Part shown: positions 7,010 through 15,171 of the stretch, piece after piece
How positions within the stretch are numbered: the first letter of the stretch is position 1
Layout: every line of letters begins with the position of its first letter
Notes under the pieces: generated by a model
What the model was told of the DNA's origin: nothing
What the model saw: the letters and a program-made list of their open reading frames with translations, nothing else
The model's database searches: none
Made by a program: the position numbers and the translations under genes
Assembly: GCF_029870285.1 (NCBI RefSeq)
Contig: NZ_JACSYA010000054.1
Span: forward strand, 1-15,171
Origin: Delftia sp. PS-11
GTDB lineage: Bacteria; Pseudomonadota; Gammaproteobacteria; Burkholderiales; Burkholderiaceae_C
Reading direction: 5' to 3'
Length of the DNA: 15,171 nt

Positions 7010-9166
7010 ATGAGCAGCACAGACCCATCCGATACCGCTCGCCACGACGAGCATCTGCCACTGCACGCGCTACTCGCCCCCAGCGCCGGCCTGCTCCCCG
7101 TCGAGGCCCTGCCGCCAGGCCCCACCGAGGACGATCCACTGCAGGCCCTGGTGGCCGAACTGCGCAATTACCAGCGCGAGCTGGAGATCCAGAACCGGGT
7201 GCTGGACTACAGCCAGGCCGTCGCGGAAAGCGCCTCCGAACGCTTTGAAGCCCTGTTCGCCAGCATCCCCCTGCCGCTGCTCGTGGTCGATGAGCACGAC
7301 ATGGTGGTGCAGGCCAACGCCATGGCGCACAGCGCCTTCCAGCCCACCGAACACGACCGGCTGCTGGTCAATTTCATACCCTTTGTGCACCCCGGCGACA
7401 CCGACCGCGTGCGCGAGGCATTCGCATCGGCGCGCGAGCTGGGCCGCAGCGAGGCCCACGAAGTGTGCTTCCAGATCACGGAACAGCACCAGTTGCGCGG
7501 CGACCTGCATGTGGCCTGCATCGCCATTCCCCAGCAAAGCGGCCCGCCGGTTGCCCAGTACCTGTGTGCCGTCGTGGACCAGAGCCCGCTGCTGGCCGAG
7601 CGCCAGGCGCTGCAGCAGCGCAACCGCCAGCTGTTCCTGAGCGAGCGCCGGCTGGAGTCGGTGATCAACTCTGCGCTGGACGCCATCATCTGCCTGGACC
7701 AGGACCAGCGCATCACCGTCTTCAACCCCACGGCGGCCGCCATGTTCCTGTGCCCGCCGCATGACGCGCTGGGCAGCCCCCTGGAGCGCTTTCTGCCCGA
7801 CGCGGCACAGGCGCTGGCTTTCGCACCGCTGACCACCCAGGCCGTGCTCGGCGAAATGACGGCACGCACGGCCAGCGGGCGCGAGCTGCCCGTCGAAGTC
7901 AGCGTTGCCTTCGAGCACCACAGCGGCGGCGAAACCACCACCGTTTTCGCTCGCGATCTGACCAGCCGCAAAAAGGCCGATGCCCAGCGCACCGAACTGG
8001 AAGAACAACTGCGCGAATCCCACAAGATGCAGGCGCTGGGCACCATGGCCGGCGGCATCGCGCACGACTTCAACAACATCGTCGGCGCCATCCTCGGCAA
8101 TGTGGAGCTGGCCAAGGCCGACTGCGGCGGCAACCCTGCCGCGCTGGAGAGCCTGCGCGAGATCGAAAAAGCCGGACGCCGCGCACGCGATCTGGTGCGC
8201 CAGATCCTGACCTTCAGCCGCAACGAGCCGCCCCAGCGCAAGCCCGTCCAGGTCAGCGAGGTCATGGGCGATACGGCACGGCTGCTGCGCGTGACCCTGC
8301 CGCCCGCAGTGGAGCTGATAGTCCATGTGCCGCCCCAGCTGCCGCCCATCCTGGCCGATGCCATGCAGGTCGAGCAGGCCTTGTTCAACCTCTGCACCAA
8401 CGCCATGCACGCCATCGGGGAGCGGCGTGGCCTGGTGCAGATGGATGCCGATCTGGTGCGCCCGGACCAGCGCCTGTGCGAGCGCCTGGGACTGCCCCAG
8501 CTGAGCTATGTGGCGCTGTCCGTGCAGGACAACGGCCCCGGCATGGACGCGCGGACACTGCAGCGCATCTTCGAGCCCTTTTTCACCACCAAGCCCGTGG
8601 GACAAGGCACGGGCCTTGGCCTGCCCGTGGTCCATGGCGTGATGCGCACCCATGGCGGCGCCGTGGACGTGCACAGCATTCCCGGCCAGGGCAGCCGCTT
8701 CACGCTGTACTTTCCCCTGGTCGAGATGCCAGCATACGAGCCTGTGCCCATGCTGGCGCCGCCGCCGCCCGCGCCACAGCCGGACCCCCAGGCAGCGCAG
8801 CAGCACGTGATGTACGTGGACGATGACCAGGCTCTGGTCTTTCTGGTGCAGCGCCTGCTGCGCCGGCGCGGCTACCGCGTCAGCGGCTTCACCGACCCCC
8901 ACATGGCCACGCAGGCGCTGCGCGCCTCGCCGCAGGAGTTCGATCTGCTGGTGACCGACTACAACATGCCCGGCTACAGCGGCATCGATCTGGTCCACGA
9001 GGCCCTGTCCATCCAGCCGCAGCTGCCCATCGCGCTGGCCTCGGGCTACATCACGTCGGAGATCGAGCAGGCCGCGCTGGCTGCGGGTGCCAGGGCACTG
9101 GTCCACAAACCCAACGATGTCGAGGAACTGTGCGCGACCGTGCACCGGCTGCTCCATGAACGATGA
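7010..9166 (+). CDS. Hybrid sensor histidine kinase with C-terminal receiver domain
   Basis: The 718-residue protein is a two-component sensor with no signal peptide or membrane segment, so it should sense a cytosolic cue. In order it has: a probable short coiled coil (about 45-75), a first PAS domain (about 77-190), a second PAS domain (about 212-320), the phosphoacceptor helix with H352 in AGGIAHDFNN, an ATPase domain with an N-box (ALFNLCTNAMHAI), DNGPGMD (507-513) and GTGLGLP (533-539), a proline/alanine-rich linker (573-596), and a receiver domain (about 599-715). The receiver has D604-D605-D606, the phosphoacceptor D650 in LLVTDYNMPG, and K700. All catalytic residues are present. The ATG at 7010 lacks a clear ribosome-binding site, and a TTG at 6941 is also in frame, so the start is only probable. 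No response regulator with an output domain is nearby. The end overlaps rluA by 11 bases. Confidence 0.93.
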   Translation: MSSTDPSDTARHDEHLPLHALLAPSAGLLPVEALPPGPTEDDPLQALVAELRNYQRELEIQNRVLDYSQAVAESASERFEALFASIPLPLLVVDEHDMVVQANAMAHSAFQPTEHDRLLVNFIPFVHPGDTDRVREAFASARELGRSEAHEVCFQITEQHQLRGDLHVACIAIPQQSGPPVAQYLCAVVDQSPLLAERQALQQRNRQLFLSERRLESVINSALDAIICLDQDQRITVFNPTAAAMFLCPPHDALGSPLERFLPDAAQALAFAPLTTQAVLGEMTARTASGRELPVEVSVAFEHHSGGETTTVFARDLTSRKKADAQRTELEEQLRESHKMQALGTMAGGIAHDFNNIVGAILGNVELAKADCGGNPAALESLREIEKAGRRARDLVRQILTFSRNEPPQRKPVQVSEVMGDTARLLRVTLPPAVELIVHVPPQLPPILADAMQVEQALFNLCTNAMHAIGERRGLVQMDADLVRPDQRLCERLGLPQLSYVALSVQDNGPGMDARTLQRIFEPFFTTKPVGQGTGLGLPVVHGVMRTHGGAVDVHSIPGQGSRFTLYFPLVEMPAYEPVPMLAPPPPAPQPDPQAAQQHVMYVDDDQALVFLVQRLLRRRGYRVSGFTDPHMATQALRASPQEFDLLVTDYNMPGYSGIDLVHEALSIQPQLPIALASGYITSEIEQAALAAGARALVHKPNDVEELCATVHRLLHER

Positions 9167-9869
9167 ATCCACCGGACGCGGGCAACGCCCGGCGCTGCAG
9201 GAAGCGCCTCGAACGGGCGAAGGCATCATCTGCCTGCACGAAGACGCCGACCTGCTCATCCTCGACAAGCCATCGGGCCTGCTGTGCGTGCCAGGGCGGG
9301 GCCCGGACAAGCAGGACTGCCTGAGCGCGCGGGCCCAGCAAAGATGGCCCGATGCATTGGTCGTGCACCGGCTCGACCAGGCCACCTCGGGCCTGGTGGT
9401 CATGGCGCGCAACCTCGCATCCCAGCGCCTGCTCGGTGACGCCTTCGCACAGCGGCAGGTGCACAAGCGCTATGTAGCCGTGGTCGCAGGCCAGCCCGCC
9501 GCACCGCCAGGCGGCGCCCCTGGCGAATGGGTACCAATCGATCTGCCCATTGCCGCCGACTGGGAGCGCAGGCCGCTGCGCGTCATCGATGCCCGCCTGG
9601 GCAAACCCAGCCGCACGCTGTGGCGCGCCCTGCCCGGCGCATGCGCCTGGCCTGGCACACGGGTTGAACTGCAACCCGTGACGGGACGCACACACCAGCT
9701 GCGCGTGCACATGGCAGCCATCGGCCACCCCATCCTGGGAGATGCGCTCTATGCCGATGCCGCAGGACAGGCGGCTGCACCCCGCCTGCTGCTGCATGCC
9801 CATTGCCTGGAGCTGGCGCATCCAGCCACCGGGCACTGGCTGCAATACCAGTCGGACATGCCATTCTGA
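9156..9869 (+). CDS. rluA: RluA-type RNA pseudouridine synthase
   Basis: This 237-residue enzyme converts uridine to pseudouridine in structured RNA. It resembles E. coli RluA, which modifies U746 of 23S rRNA and U32 of several tRNAs: it shares LDKPSGLLCVPGRG near residues 35-48, HRLDQATSG (71-79) with catalytic aspartate D74, DLPIAADWERRPL, PVTGRTHQLRVHMAAIGHPILGDALYA and APRLLLHAHCLEL. It has no S4 RNA-binding domain, which also fits RluA rather than RluC or RluD. The exact target RNA is inferred from this similarity. The start at 9156 lies inside the last codons of the kinase gene (the junction reads ATGAACGATGA), which points to translational coupling. A longer in-frame start at 9087 would run deep into the kinase gene and is unlikely. 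Confidence 0.93.
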   Translation: MNDESTGRGQRPALQEAPRTGEGIICLHEDADLLILDKPSGLLCVPGRGPDKQDCLSARAQQRWPDALVVHRLDQATSGLVVMARNLASQRLLGDAFAQRQVHKRYVAVVAGQPAAPPGGAPGEWVPIDLPIAADWERRPLRVIDARLGKPSRTLWRALPGACAWPGTRVELQPVTGRTHQLRVHMAAIGHPILGDALYADAAGQAAAPRLLLHAHCLELAHPATGHWLQYQSDMPF

Positions 9870-10195
9870 GCGCTTCTCCCCTGGCGAACGCACGTTGCTG
9901 CAACGCAACATCCCTGCTGCAGACTATCCCCCCTGACCTTGCTCGGTCATACGTGCGACACAGTGCATGAGCAGCGATACATGCTGCAACACACGTTTTC
10001 TGCGGCCAAAAAACACGCCAGCCGCCTGCTCTGCACACGATGCCTGACCTAGCGAAAAGCAATACCTTTCGCCACCCCCGGATACCCTGTTGCGATTGGC
10101 TCCGGCTCGATTAATCTGACAGTCTTTACGCGAACCGCTCCTACAGGGGCCTGCGCGTTTTTCAGAACGCTTTACCCAAAGTTGAAGGAAATCTC
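9870..10195 (+). other. 326-base intergenic region before the liv operon
   Basis: I see no gene here. It holds an interrupted palindrome CGTTGC-T-GCAACG (9893-9905), whose GCTGCAAC core recurs near 9983-9990, and an inverted repeat GCGAAA (10052-10057) with TTTCGC (10067-10072). A weak promoter candidate, TTGCGA (10090-10095) with TAATCT (10112-10117), lies 16 bases apart; CTGACA (10116-10121) is another -35-like hexamer. No T-tract terminator for rluA is visible. The region probably contains the livK promoter and its operator, but I cannot fix either. Confidence 0.4.
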
Positions 10196-11317
10196 ATGAG
10201 CATTCCGTTCCGCATGCACACCGTCGTCGCTGCCCTGGGTCTGGCAGGCGCCGCTTTGTTCTCCACCGCGCATGCGCAAATCAAGATCGCCATGGTCATC
10301 CCGGCCACCGGTCCGCTGACCCAGTATGGCGACATGGTCAAGGAAGGCGTGAACACCGCCGTTGAAATGGCCAACGCGGCCGGCGGCGTCAATGGCAAGA
10401 AGGTCGAGCTGGTGGTCGTCGATGACGCCTGCGAGCCCAAGCAAGGCCCCGTGGCGGCCAACCGCGTCGTCACCTCCAAGATCGGCTACGTGGTCGGTCC
10501 CGTCTGCTCTGGCGCAGCCATCGCAGCGGCCAAGAACTACAACGAGGAAGGCGTGGTCGTCGTGACGCCCTCGGCCACCTCGCCGGGCCTGACCGACAAC
10601 AAGAACTACCACTTCATCTTCCGCACCATTGGCCGCGACGATCAGCAAGGTCCTTCCGCTGCCAAATTCATCCTCGAAAAGGCCAAGCCCAAGAAGGTCG
10701 CCGTGCTGCACGACAAGCAGTCCTATGGCCAGGGCATCGCCTCCTCGGTGCGTGACGACCTGAAGAAGGCAGGCGTGGAAGTGGCACTGTTCGAAGGCAT
10801 CAACGCCGGCGACAGCGACTACTCCGCCGTGATCACCAAGCTCAAGAGCGCAGGCGTGGACTTCGTCTACTACGGCGGCTACCACCCTGAAATGGGCCTG
10901 CTGCTGCGCCAGGCTTCCGAGCAAGGCCTGAAGGTCCGCATGATGGGCCCCGAAGGCGTGGGCAACCCTGAAGTCAACGCCATCGCCGGCAACGCCGTCG
11001 AAGGCATGCTGGTGACCCTGCCGGCCGACTTCTCCGCCAACCCCAAGAACGCCGCCGTGGTCAAGGCATTCAAGGACAAGAAGCGCAATGCTTCGGGCGC
11101 CTTCCAGCTGACCTCCTTTGCAGCAACCCAGGTACTGCTCGACAGCATCAAGGCTGTGGGTGACAATCCTGCCAAGGTGGCAGACCACCTGCACAAGTCC
11201 ACTTTCGAGACTGTTCTGGGCCCCGTGTCCTGGAACAAGCAAGGCGACCTGAAGTCCTTCGACTTCCAGGTGTTCGAGTGGCACAAGGACGGCAGCAAGT
11301 CCGTCGCCGCCAAGTAA
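10196..11317 (+). CDS. livK: Branched-chain amino acid ABC transporter, periplasmic binding protein
   Basis: The 373-residue precursor captures leucine, isoleucine, valine or a related compound in the periplasm and delivers it to LivHM. A Sec signal peptide covers residues 1-27 and ends AHA, with mature protein starting QIKIAMVIPATGPLTQYG. The mature part follows E. coli LivK and LivJ closely: VVDDACEPKQ and GPVCSGAA carry the two cysteines that form a disulfide in this family, and it also has QGPSAAKFILE, VDFVYYGGYHPEMGLLLRQ, MGPEGVGNPEVN and GDLKSFDFQVFEWHKDGS. AAGGAA lies about 7 bases before the ATG. It is the first gene of the livKHMGF cluster. I cannot tell whether livK or livJ is the better name, because the two differ mainly in ligand preference. 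Confidence 0.95.
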   Translation: MSIPFRMHTVVAALGLAGAALFSTAHAQIKIAMVIPATGPLTQYGDMVKEGVNTAVEMANAAGGVNGKKVELVVVDDACEPKQGPVAANRVVTSKIGYVVGPVCSGAAIAAAKNYNEEGVVVVTPSATSPGLTDNKNYHFIFRTIGRDDQQGPSAAKFILEKAKPKKVAVLHDKQSYGQGIASSVRDDLKKAGVEVALFEGINAGDSDYSAVITKLKSAGVDFVYYGGYHPEMGLLLRQASEQGLKVRMMGPEGVGNPEVNAIAGNAVEGMLVTLPADFSANPKNAAVVKAFKDKKRNASGAFQLTSFAATQVLLDSIKAVGDNPAKVADHLHKSTFETVLGPVSWNKQGDLKSFDFQVFEWHKDGSKSVAAK

Positions 11318-11335
11318 TCCACCTCGCCTGACTCT

Positions 11336-11362
11336 CCGGGGCACGCTTCTTGCGTGTCCCGG
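11336..11362 (+). terminator. Strong hairpin between livK and livH
   Basis: CCGGGGCACGC (11336-11346) pairs with GCGTGTCCCGG (11352-11362) around the loop TTCTT, an 11-bp stem with one G-U pair, 18 bases after the livK stop. Only a short, weak T stretch follows. Such hairpins after binding-protein genes are known to protect the upstream message and let only part of transcription continue. That would give more LivK than membrane and ATPase subunits. The stem is certain; the degree of termination is inferred. Confidence 0.6.
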
Positions 11363-11416
11363 TTGTCTGCATCCGGCCTTTTCAGGGCCTTTTCTCATTT
11401 GAGGGTGGCATTACCT

Positions 11417-12343
11417 ATGTCTGAACTTCTACCCCAGCTGATACAACAGCTGTTCAACGGACTATCCCTGGGCGCTATCTATGCCCTGATCGCCATTGGC
11501 TACACCATGGTCTACGGCATCATCGGGATGATCAACTTCGCGCACGGCGACATCTACATGATCGGCGCCTACATCGGCCTGGTCACACTGTCGGCCATCG
11601 GCACGCAAAGCGGACTGCCCGTCTGGGCCATCATCGGCCTGATGCTGGTGGTTTCGGTCTTCGTCACCGGCGTCTATGGCCTGGTGGTCGAACAGGTGGC
11701 CTACAAGCCCCTGCGGCGCAGCCCGCGCCTGGTGGCGCTGATCTCGGCCATCGGCATGTCCATCTTCCTGCAGAACTGGGTGGCACTGGGCCAGGGCGCG
11801 CGCGACATGGCCGTGCCCTCGCTGCTGCCGGGCGCACTGCGGTTCGGCACAGAAGGCGGCTTCGAGATCTTCGTGCCCTACTCGCGCATCCTGATCATTG
11901 TCGTGGCCGTGGTGCTGATGGTGCTGCTGACGCTGTACATCCGCCACTCGCGCATGGGCCGTGCATCGCGCGCCTGCGCCCAGGACATGCACATGGCCAA
12001 CCTGCTGGGCATCGACACGAACCGCGTGATCTCGTTCACCTTCGTGCTCGGCGCCATGCTGGCAGCCGTGGGCGGCGTGCTGATCGCACTGGCCGTGGGC
12101 AAGCTCAACCCCTTCATCGGCTTCCTGGCGGGCATCAAAGCCTTCACGGCAGCCGTGCTCGGCGGTATCGGCTCCATCCCTGGCGCCATGCTGGGCGGCG
12201 TGCTGCTGGGCGTGGCCGAGACCTTTGCCGCAGCCTACATCTCCTCGGAATACAAGGACATCGTGGCCTTCGGCCTGCTGGTGCTGATCCTGCTGTTCCG
12301 CCCCACGGGCCTGCTGGGCAAACCTGAAGTGGAGAAGGTCTGA
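11417..12343 (+). CDS. livH: Branched-chain amino acid ABC transporter permease LivH
   Basis: LivH is one of the two inner-membrane subunits that form the transport path with LivM. The 308 residues equal the E. coli LivH length, with about eight hydrophobic segments. The N-terminus has the family signature [21 protein letters not shown] and [37 protein letters not shown], about two thirds along, is the cytoplasmic loop that contacts the ATPases. I chose the ATG at 11417, preceded by GAGGG at 11401-11405; the in-frame TTG at 11354 would add residues encoded over the livK-livH hairpin and is unlikely. Its stop overlaps the livM start by one base (TGATG). Confidence 0.96.
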   Translation: MSELLPQLIQQLFNGLSLGAIYALIAIGYTMVYGIIGMINFAHGDIYMIGAYIGLVTLSAIGTQSGLPVWAIIGLMLVVSVFVTGVYGLVVEQVAYKPLRRSPRLVALISAIGMSIFLQNWVALGQGARDMAVPSLLPGALRFGTEGGFEIFVPYSRILIIVVAVVLMVLLTLYIRHSRMGRASRACAQDMHMANLLGIDTNRVISFTFVLGAMLAAVGGVLIALAVGKLNPFIGFLAGIKAFTAAVLGGIGSIPGAMLGGVLLGVAETFAAAYISSEYKDIVAFGLLVLILLFRPTGLLGKPEVEKV

Positions 12344-13581
12344 TGCAAACCAAACCCACGCTCAACCTGCGCGATGCGCTGATCGCCACCGTGATGACCG
12401 CCGTGGTCGTCACGCCCTTCTTCGGCCTGCACCTGGAACGTGCAGGCACTCGCACCATCATTAACACGGACTGGAGCGCAGTGGCCTGGGCCTGCGCCCT
12501 GGTCTTCGTGGTGCAACTGCTCAAGCCGCTGATCGCATCCTTCCTGCCCAAGGTCTCGCTGCCGTCCCTGCCCCATGCACGGCCCGGCCACCGCAACGGC
12601 CTCATCCTCGTAGCCCTGGTGATCGCTGCATCCTGGCCGTTCTTCGCAGGACGCAACGCCGTGGACATCGCCACGCTGGCCATGATCTACGTGATGCTGG
12701 GCCTGGGCCTGAACATCGTCGTGGGCTTCGCCGGCCTGCTGGACCTGGGCTTCGTGGGCTTTTATGCCGTGGGCGCCTACACCTATGCGCTGCTGTTCCA
12801 CTGGGCCGGCTGGTCCTTCTGGGAAGCACTGCCGCTGTCCGGCGCCGCTGCTGCCCTGTTCGGCTTCATCCTGGGCTTTCCGGTGCTGCGCCTGCGCGGT
12901 GACTACCTGGCCATCGTGACGCTGGGCTTTGGCGAAATCATCCGCCTGCTGCTGATCAACCTGACCAGCATCACAGGCGGCCCTGACGGCATCTCGGGCA
13001 TTCCCAAGCCCACGGTCATGGGCCTGGAGATGGCACGCAACCCCAGCACCGAAAACGGCACCACCTTCCACCAGTTGCTCGGCCTGGACTTCAGTACGGG
13101 CCACATGGTCATCTATCTGTACCTGATGGCGCTGCTGCTGGCAGTGGTCACCCTGTGGGTGTCCAACCGCCTGGTGCGCATGCCCATCGGCCGCTCCTGG
13201 GAAGCACTGCGCGAGGACGAAATCGCCTGCCGCTCGCTGGGCCTGAACCCGATGAAGATCAAGCTCTCGGCCTTCACGCTGGGCGCCATGTGCGCGGGCT
13301 TCGGCGGCGCCTTCTTCGCTGCCCGCCAGGGCATCGTCAACCCCGAGTCCTTCACCTTCATCGAGTCGGCGCTGATCCTGTCCATCGTCGTGCTGGGCGG
13401 CATGGGCTCGCAACTGGGCGTGATCATCGCGGCCATCATGCTGACCGTGCTGCCCGAGATGGCGCGTGAATTTTCCGAGTACCGCATGCTGATCTTCGGC
13501 CTGGTGATGGTGCTGATGATGGTCTGGCGTCCCCAGGGCCTGCTGCCCATGAGCCGCCGCCACGTGGAGGTGCGCTCATGA
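12343..13581 (+). CDS. livM: Branched-chain amino acid ABC transporter permease LivM
   Basis: LivM is the second membrane subunit of the Liv transporter. It has 412 residues (E. coli 425). The first part, before about residue 90, holds two hydrophobic stretches typical of the longer LivM type; the conserved core then has [33 protein letters not shown] and [24 protein letters not shown]. The ATPase-contacting loop is [21 protein letters not shown]. The ATG overlaps the livH stop by one base, and GGAGAAGG (12331-12338) serves as ribosome-binding site, so the two permeases are probably made in equal amounts by coupled translation. A gap of 52 bases separates it from livG. Confidence 0.96.
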   Translation: MQTKPTLNLRDALIATVMTAVVVTPFFGLHLERAGTRTIINTDWSAVAWACALVFVVQLLKPLIASFLPKVSLPSLPHARPGHRNGLILVALVIAASWPFFAGRNAVDIATLAMIYVMLGLGLNIVVGFAGLLDLGFVGFYAVGAYTYALLFHWAGWSFWEALPLSGAAAALFGFILGFPVLRLRGDYLAIVTLGFGEIIRLLLINLTSITGGPDGISGIPKPTVMGLEMARNPSTENGTTFHQLLGLDFSTGHMVIYLYLMALLLAVVTLWVSNRLVRMPIGRSWEALREDEIACRSLGLNPMKIKLSAFTLGAMCAGFGGAFFAARQGIVNPESFTFIESALILSIVVLGGMGSQLGVIIAAIMLTVLPEMAREFSEYRMLIFGLVMVLMMVWRPQGLLPMSRRHVEVRS

Positions 13582-13633
13582 GGCATGCCGACACGGTGAT
13601 TTTCGAGACAACAGATAGCAGCAAGGGCCGGCC

Positions 13634-14400
13634 ATGAGCGAGTATTTGCTAGAAGTCAAAGACCTGTGCATGCGCTTTGGCGGCCTGCTGGCCGTCGACC
13701 ATGTGGGCTTCAACGTGCGCCCGCAGGAAGTGTTTGCCATCATCGGCCCCAACGGGGCCGGCAAGACCACGGTGTTCAACTGCATCAGCGGCTTCTACCA
13801 GCCCAGCAGCGGCTCCGTCGTGCTCGACGGCACCAGCATTGCGGGCCGCAGCAGCCACCATGTGGCCAACCATGGCGTGGTGCGCACCTTCCAGAACGTG
13901 CGGCTGTTCAAGTCCATGACGGCGCTGGAAAACCTGCTGGTGGCTCAGCACGGCCAGGGCAGTTCCTCGCTGCTGGCCGGCCTGTTCAACACGGCGGGCT
14001 ACCGCCGCAGCGAGCAGGAGAAGATCGACAACGCCCTGCACTGGCTGGAGGTCATGGGACTGCGCGAATTCGCCAACCGCGAAGCCGGCAACCTGGCCTA
14101 CGGCCACCAGCGCCGGCTGGAGATCGCGCGCTGCATGATCACCAAGCCACGCGTGCTCATGCTCGACGAGCCCGCCGCAGGCCTGAACCCGCAGGAAAAA
14201 AAGGACCTGCAAGGCCTGATCGACCAGCTGCGCAAGCAGTATGGCGTGGCCGTGCTGCTGATCGAGCACGACATGGGCCTGGTCATGGGCGTGTCCGAAC
14301 GCATCCTGGTCATGGAGTACGGCAAGCCCATCGCCATGGGCCTGCCCGAGGCCATCCGCAACGACGAACGGGTCATCAAGGCCTACCTGGGAGAGGTCTG

Positions 14401-14401
<1 letters not shown>
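13634..14401 (+). CDS. livG: Branched-chain amino acid ABC transporter ATP-binding protein LivG
   Basis: LivG is one of two cytoplasmic ATPases that drive the Liv transporter. The 255 residues equal the E. coli LivG length. Walker A is GPNGAGKTT (38-46), the family-specific signature is LAYGHQ (154-159, in place of the LSGGQ of most ABC proteins), Walker B is LMLDEP (175-180), and the switch histidine is H212 in IEHDM. FNCISGFYQPSSG and VVRTFQNVRLF are typical of LivG. AAGGG (13623-13627) lies 6 bases before the ATG. Its stop overlaps the livF start by one base (TGATG), indicating coupled translation. Confidence 0.97.
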
Positions 14402-15111
<710 letters not shown>

Positions 15112-15118
15112 GCGCATG

Positions 15119-15136
15119 AGTGCGTGAACACGCACT
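15119..15136 (+). terminator. Hairpin after livF
   Basis: AGTGCGT (15119-15125) and ACGCACT (15130-15136) form a perfect 7-bp stem with a GAAC loop, only 7 bases after the livF stop. No T-tract follows in the remaining 35 bases. It may mark the end of the liv operon or simply stabilise the message. The window ends before the next gene can be judged; an ATG at 15166-15168 cannot be evaluated. Confidence 0.35.
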
Positions 15137-15171
15137 GCACATTGCCTCCCGCACAGGCCCGCCCCATGGCG

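Noticed and set aside
7070..9466. A 798-codon open frame on the minus strand opposite the kinase and rluA
   Set aside because: It is antisense to well-conserved catalytic domains, with composition typical of a shadow frame and no domain I recognise.
10128..10162. ACGCG and CGCGT followed by five T residues, as a terminator before livK
   Set aside because: The stem is only five base pairs with a loop of about 20 bases, too weak for an intrinsic terminator, and it lies just before the livK ribosome-binding site.

Overview
The window is a GC-rich, densely coded chromosomal segment whose genes are ordinary metabolic and transport genes. Protein similarity recalled from the families, the order gcvT-gcvH-gcvP behind a tandem glycine riboswitch, the livKHMGF order and the strong GC-biased third positions suggest a beta-proteobacterium of the Burkholderiales, most likely Comamonadaceae (Comamonas, Delftia or Acidovorax type). 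The genus is inferred, not proven. I see no phage, transposon, CRISPR array, tRNA or rRNA gene.

Layout. (1) 82-1671, minus strand: an AMP-forming acyl-CoA synthetase, followed by a hairpin at 1-51. (2) 1672-2130: an AT-rich divergent control region. It carries overlapping promoter candidates around an 8-bp inverted repeat, then a two-aptamer glycine riboswitch (1831-2066) and a short expression platform with a perfect 20-bp palindrome. (3) 2131-6808, plus strand: the glycine cleavage genes gcvT (TTG start), gcvH and gcvP, with an intrinsic terminator between gcvH and gcvP. (4) 7010-9869: a soluble hybrid histidine kinase (PAS-PAS-HisKA-HATPase-receiver) whose end overlaps rluA, an RNA pseudouridine synthase, by 11 bases. 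(5) 10196-15111: a complete branched-chain amino acid ABC transporter, livK-livH-livM-livG-livF, with a strong hairpin after the binding-protein gene.

How the genes work together. GcvP decarboxylates glycine and loads the aminomethyl group on the lipoyl arm of GcvH, and GcvT transfers the one-carbon unit to tetrahydrofolate. The L protein (dihydrolipoyl dehydrogenase) is not in the window. The riboswitch should turn this pathway on when glycine is plentiful. LivK captures leucine, isoleucine or valine (or related compounds) in the periplasm, LivH and LivM form the membrane channel, and LivG and LivF hydrolyse ATP. The kinase senses an unknown cytosolic signal, and no separate response regulator lies nearby.

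Novelty. I found no wholly undescribed system. The points most worth a second look are in the gcv leader: a GC hairpin inserted in the linker between the two aptamers, mutually exclusive hairpins in the expression platform, a possible 15-codon leader peptide ending just before aptamer 1, and an inverted repeat embedded in both divergent promoters. The kinase-rluA overlap and the terminator inside the gcv cluster also deserve attention.
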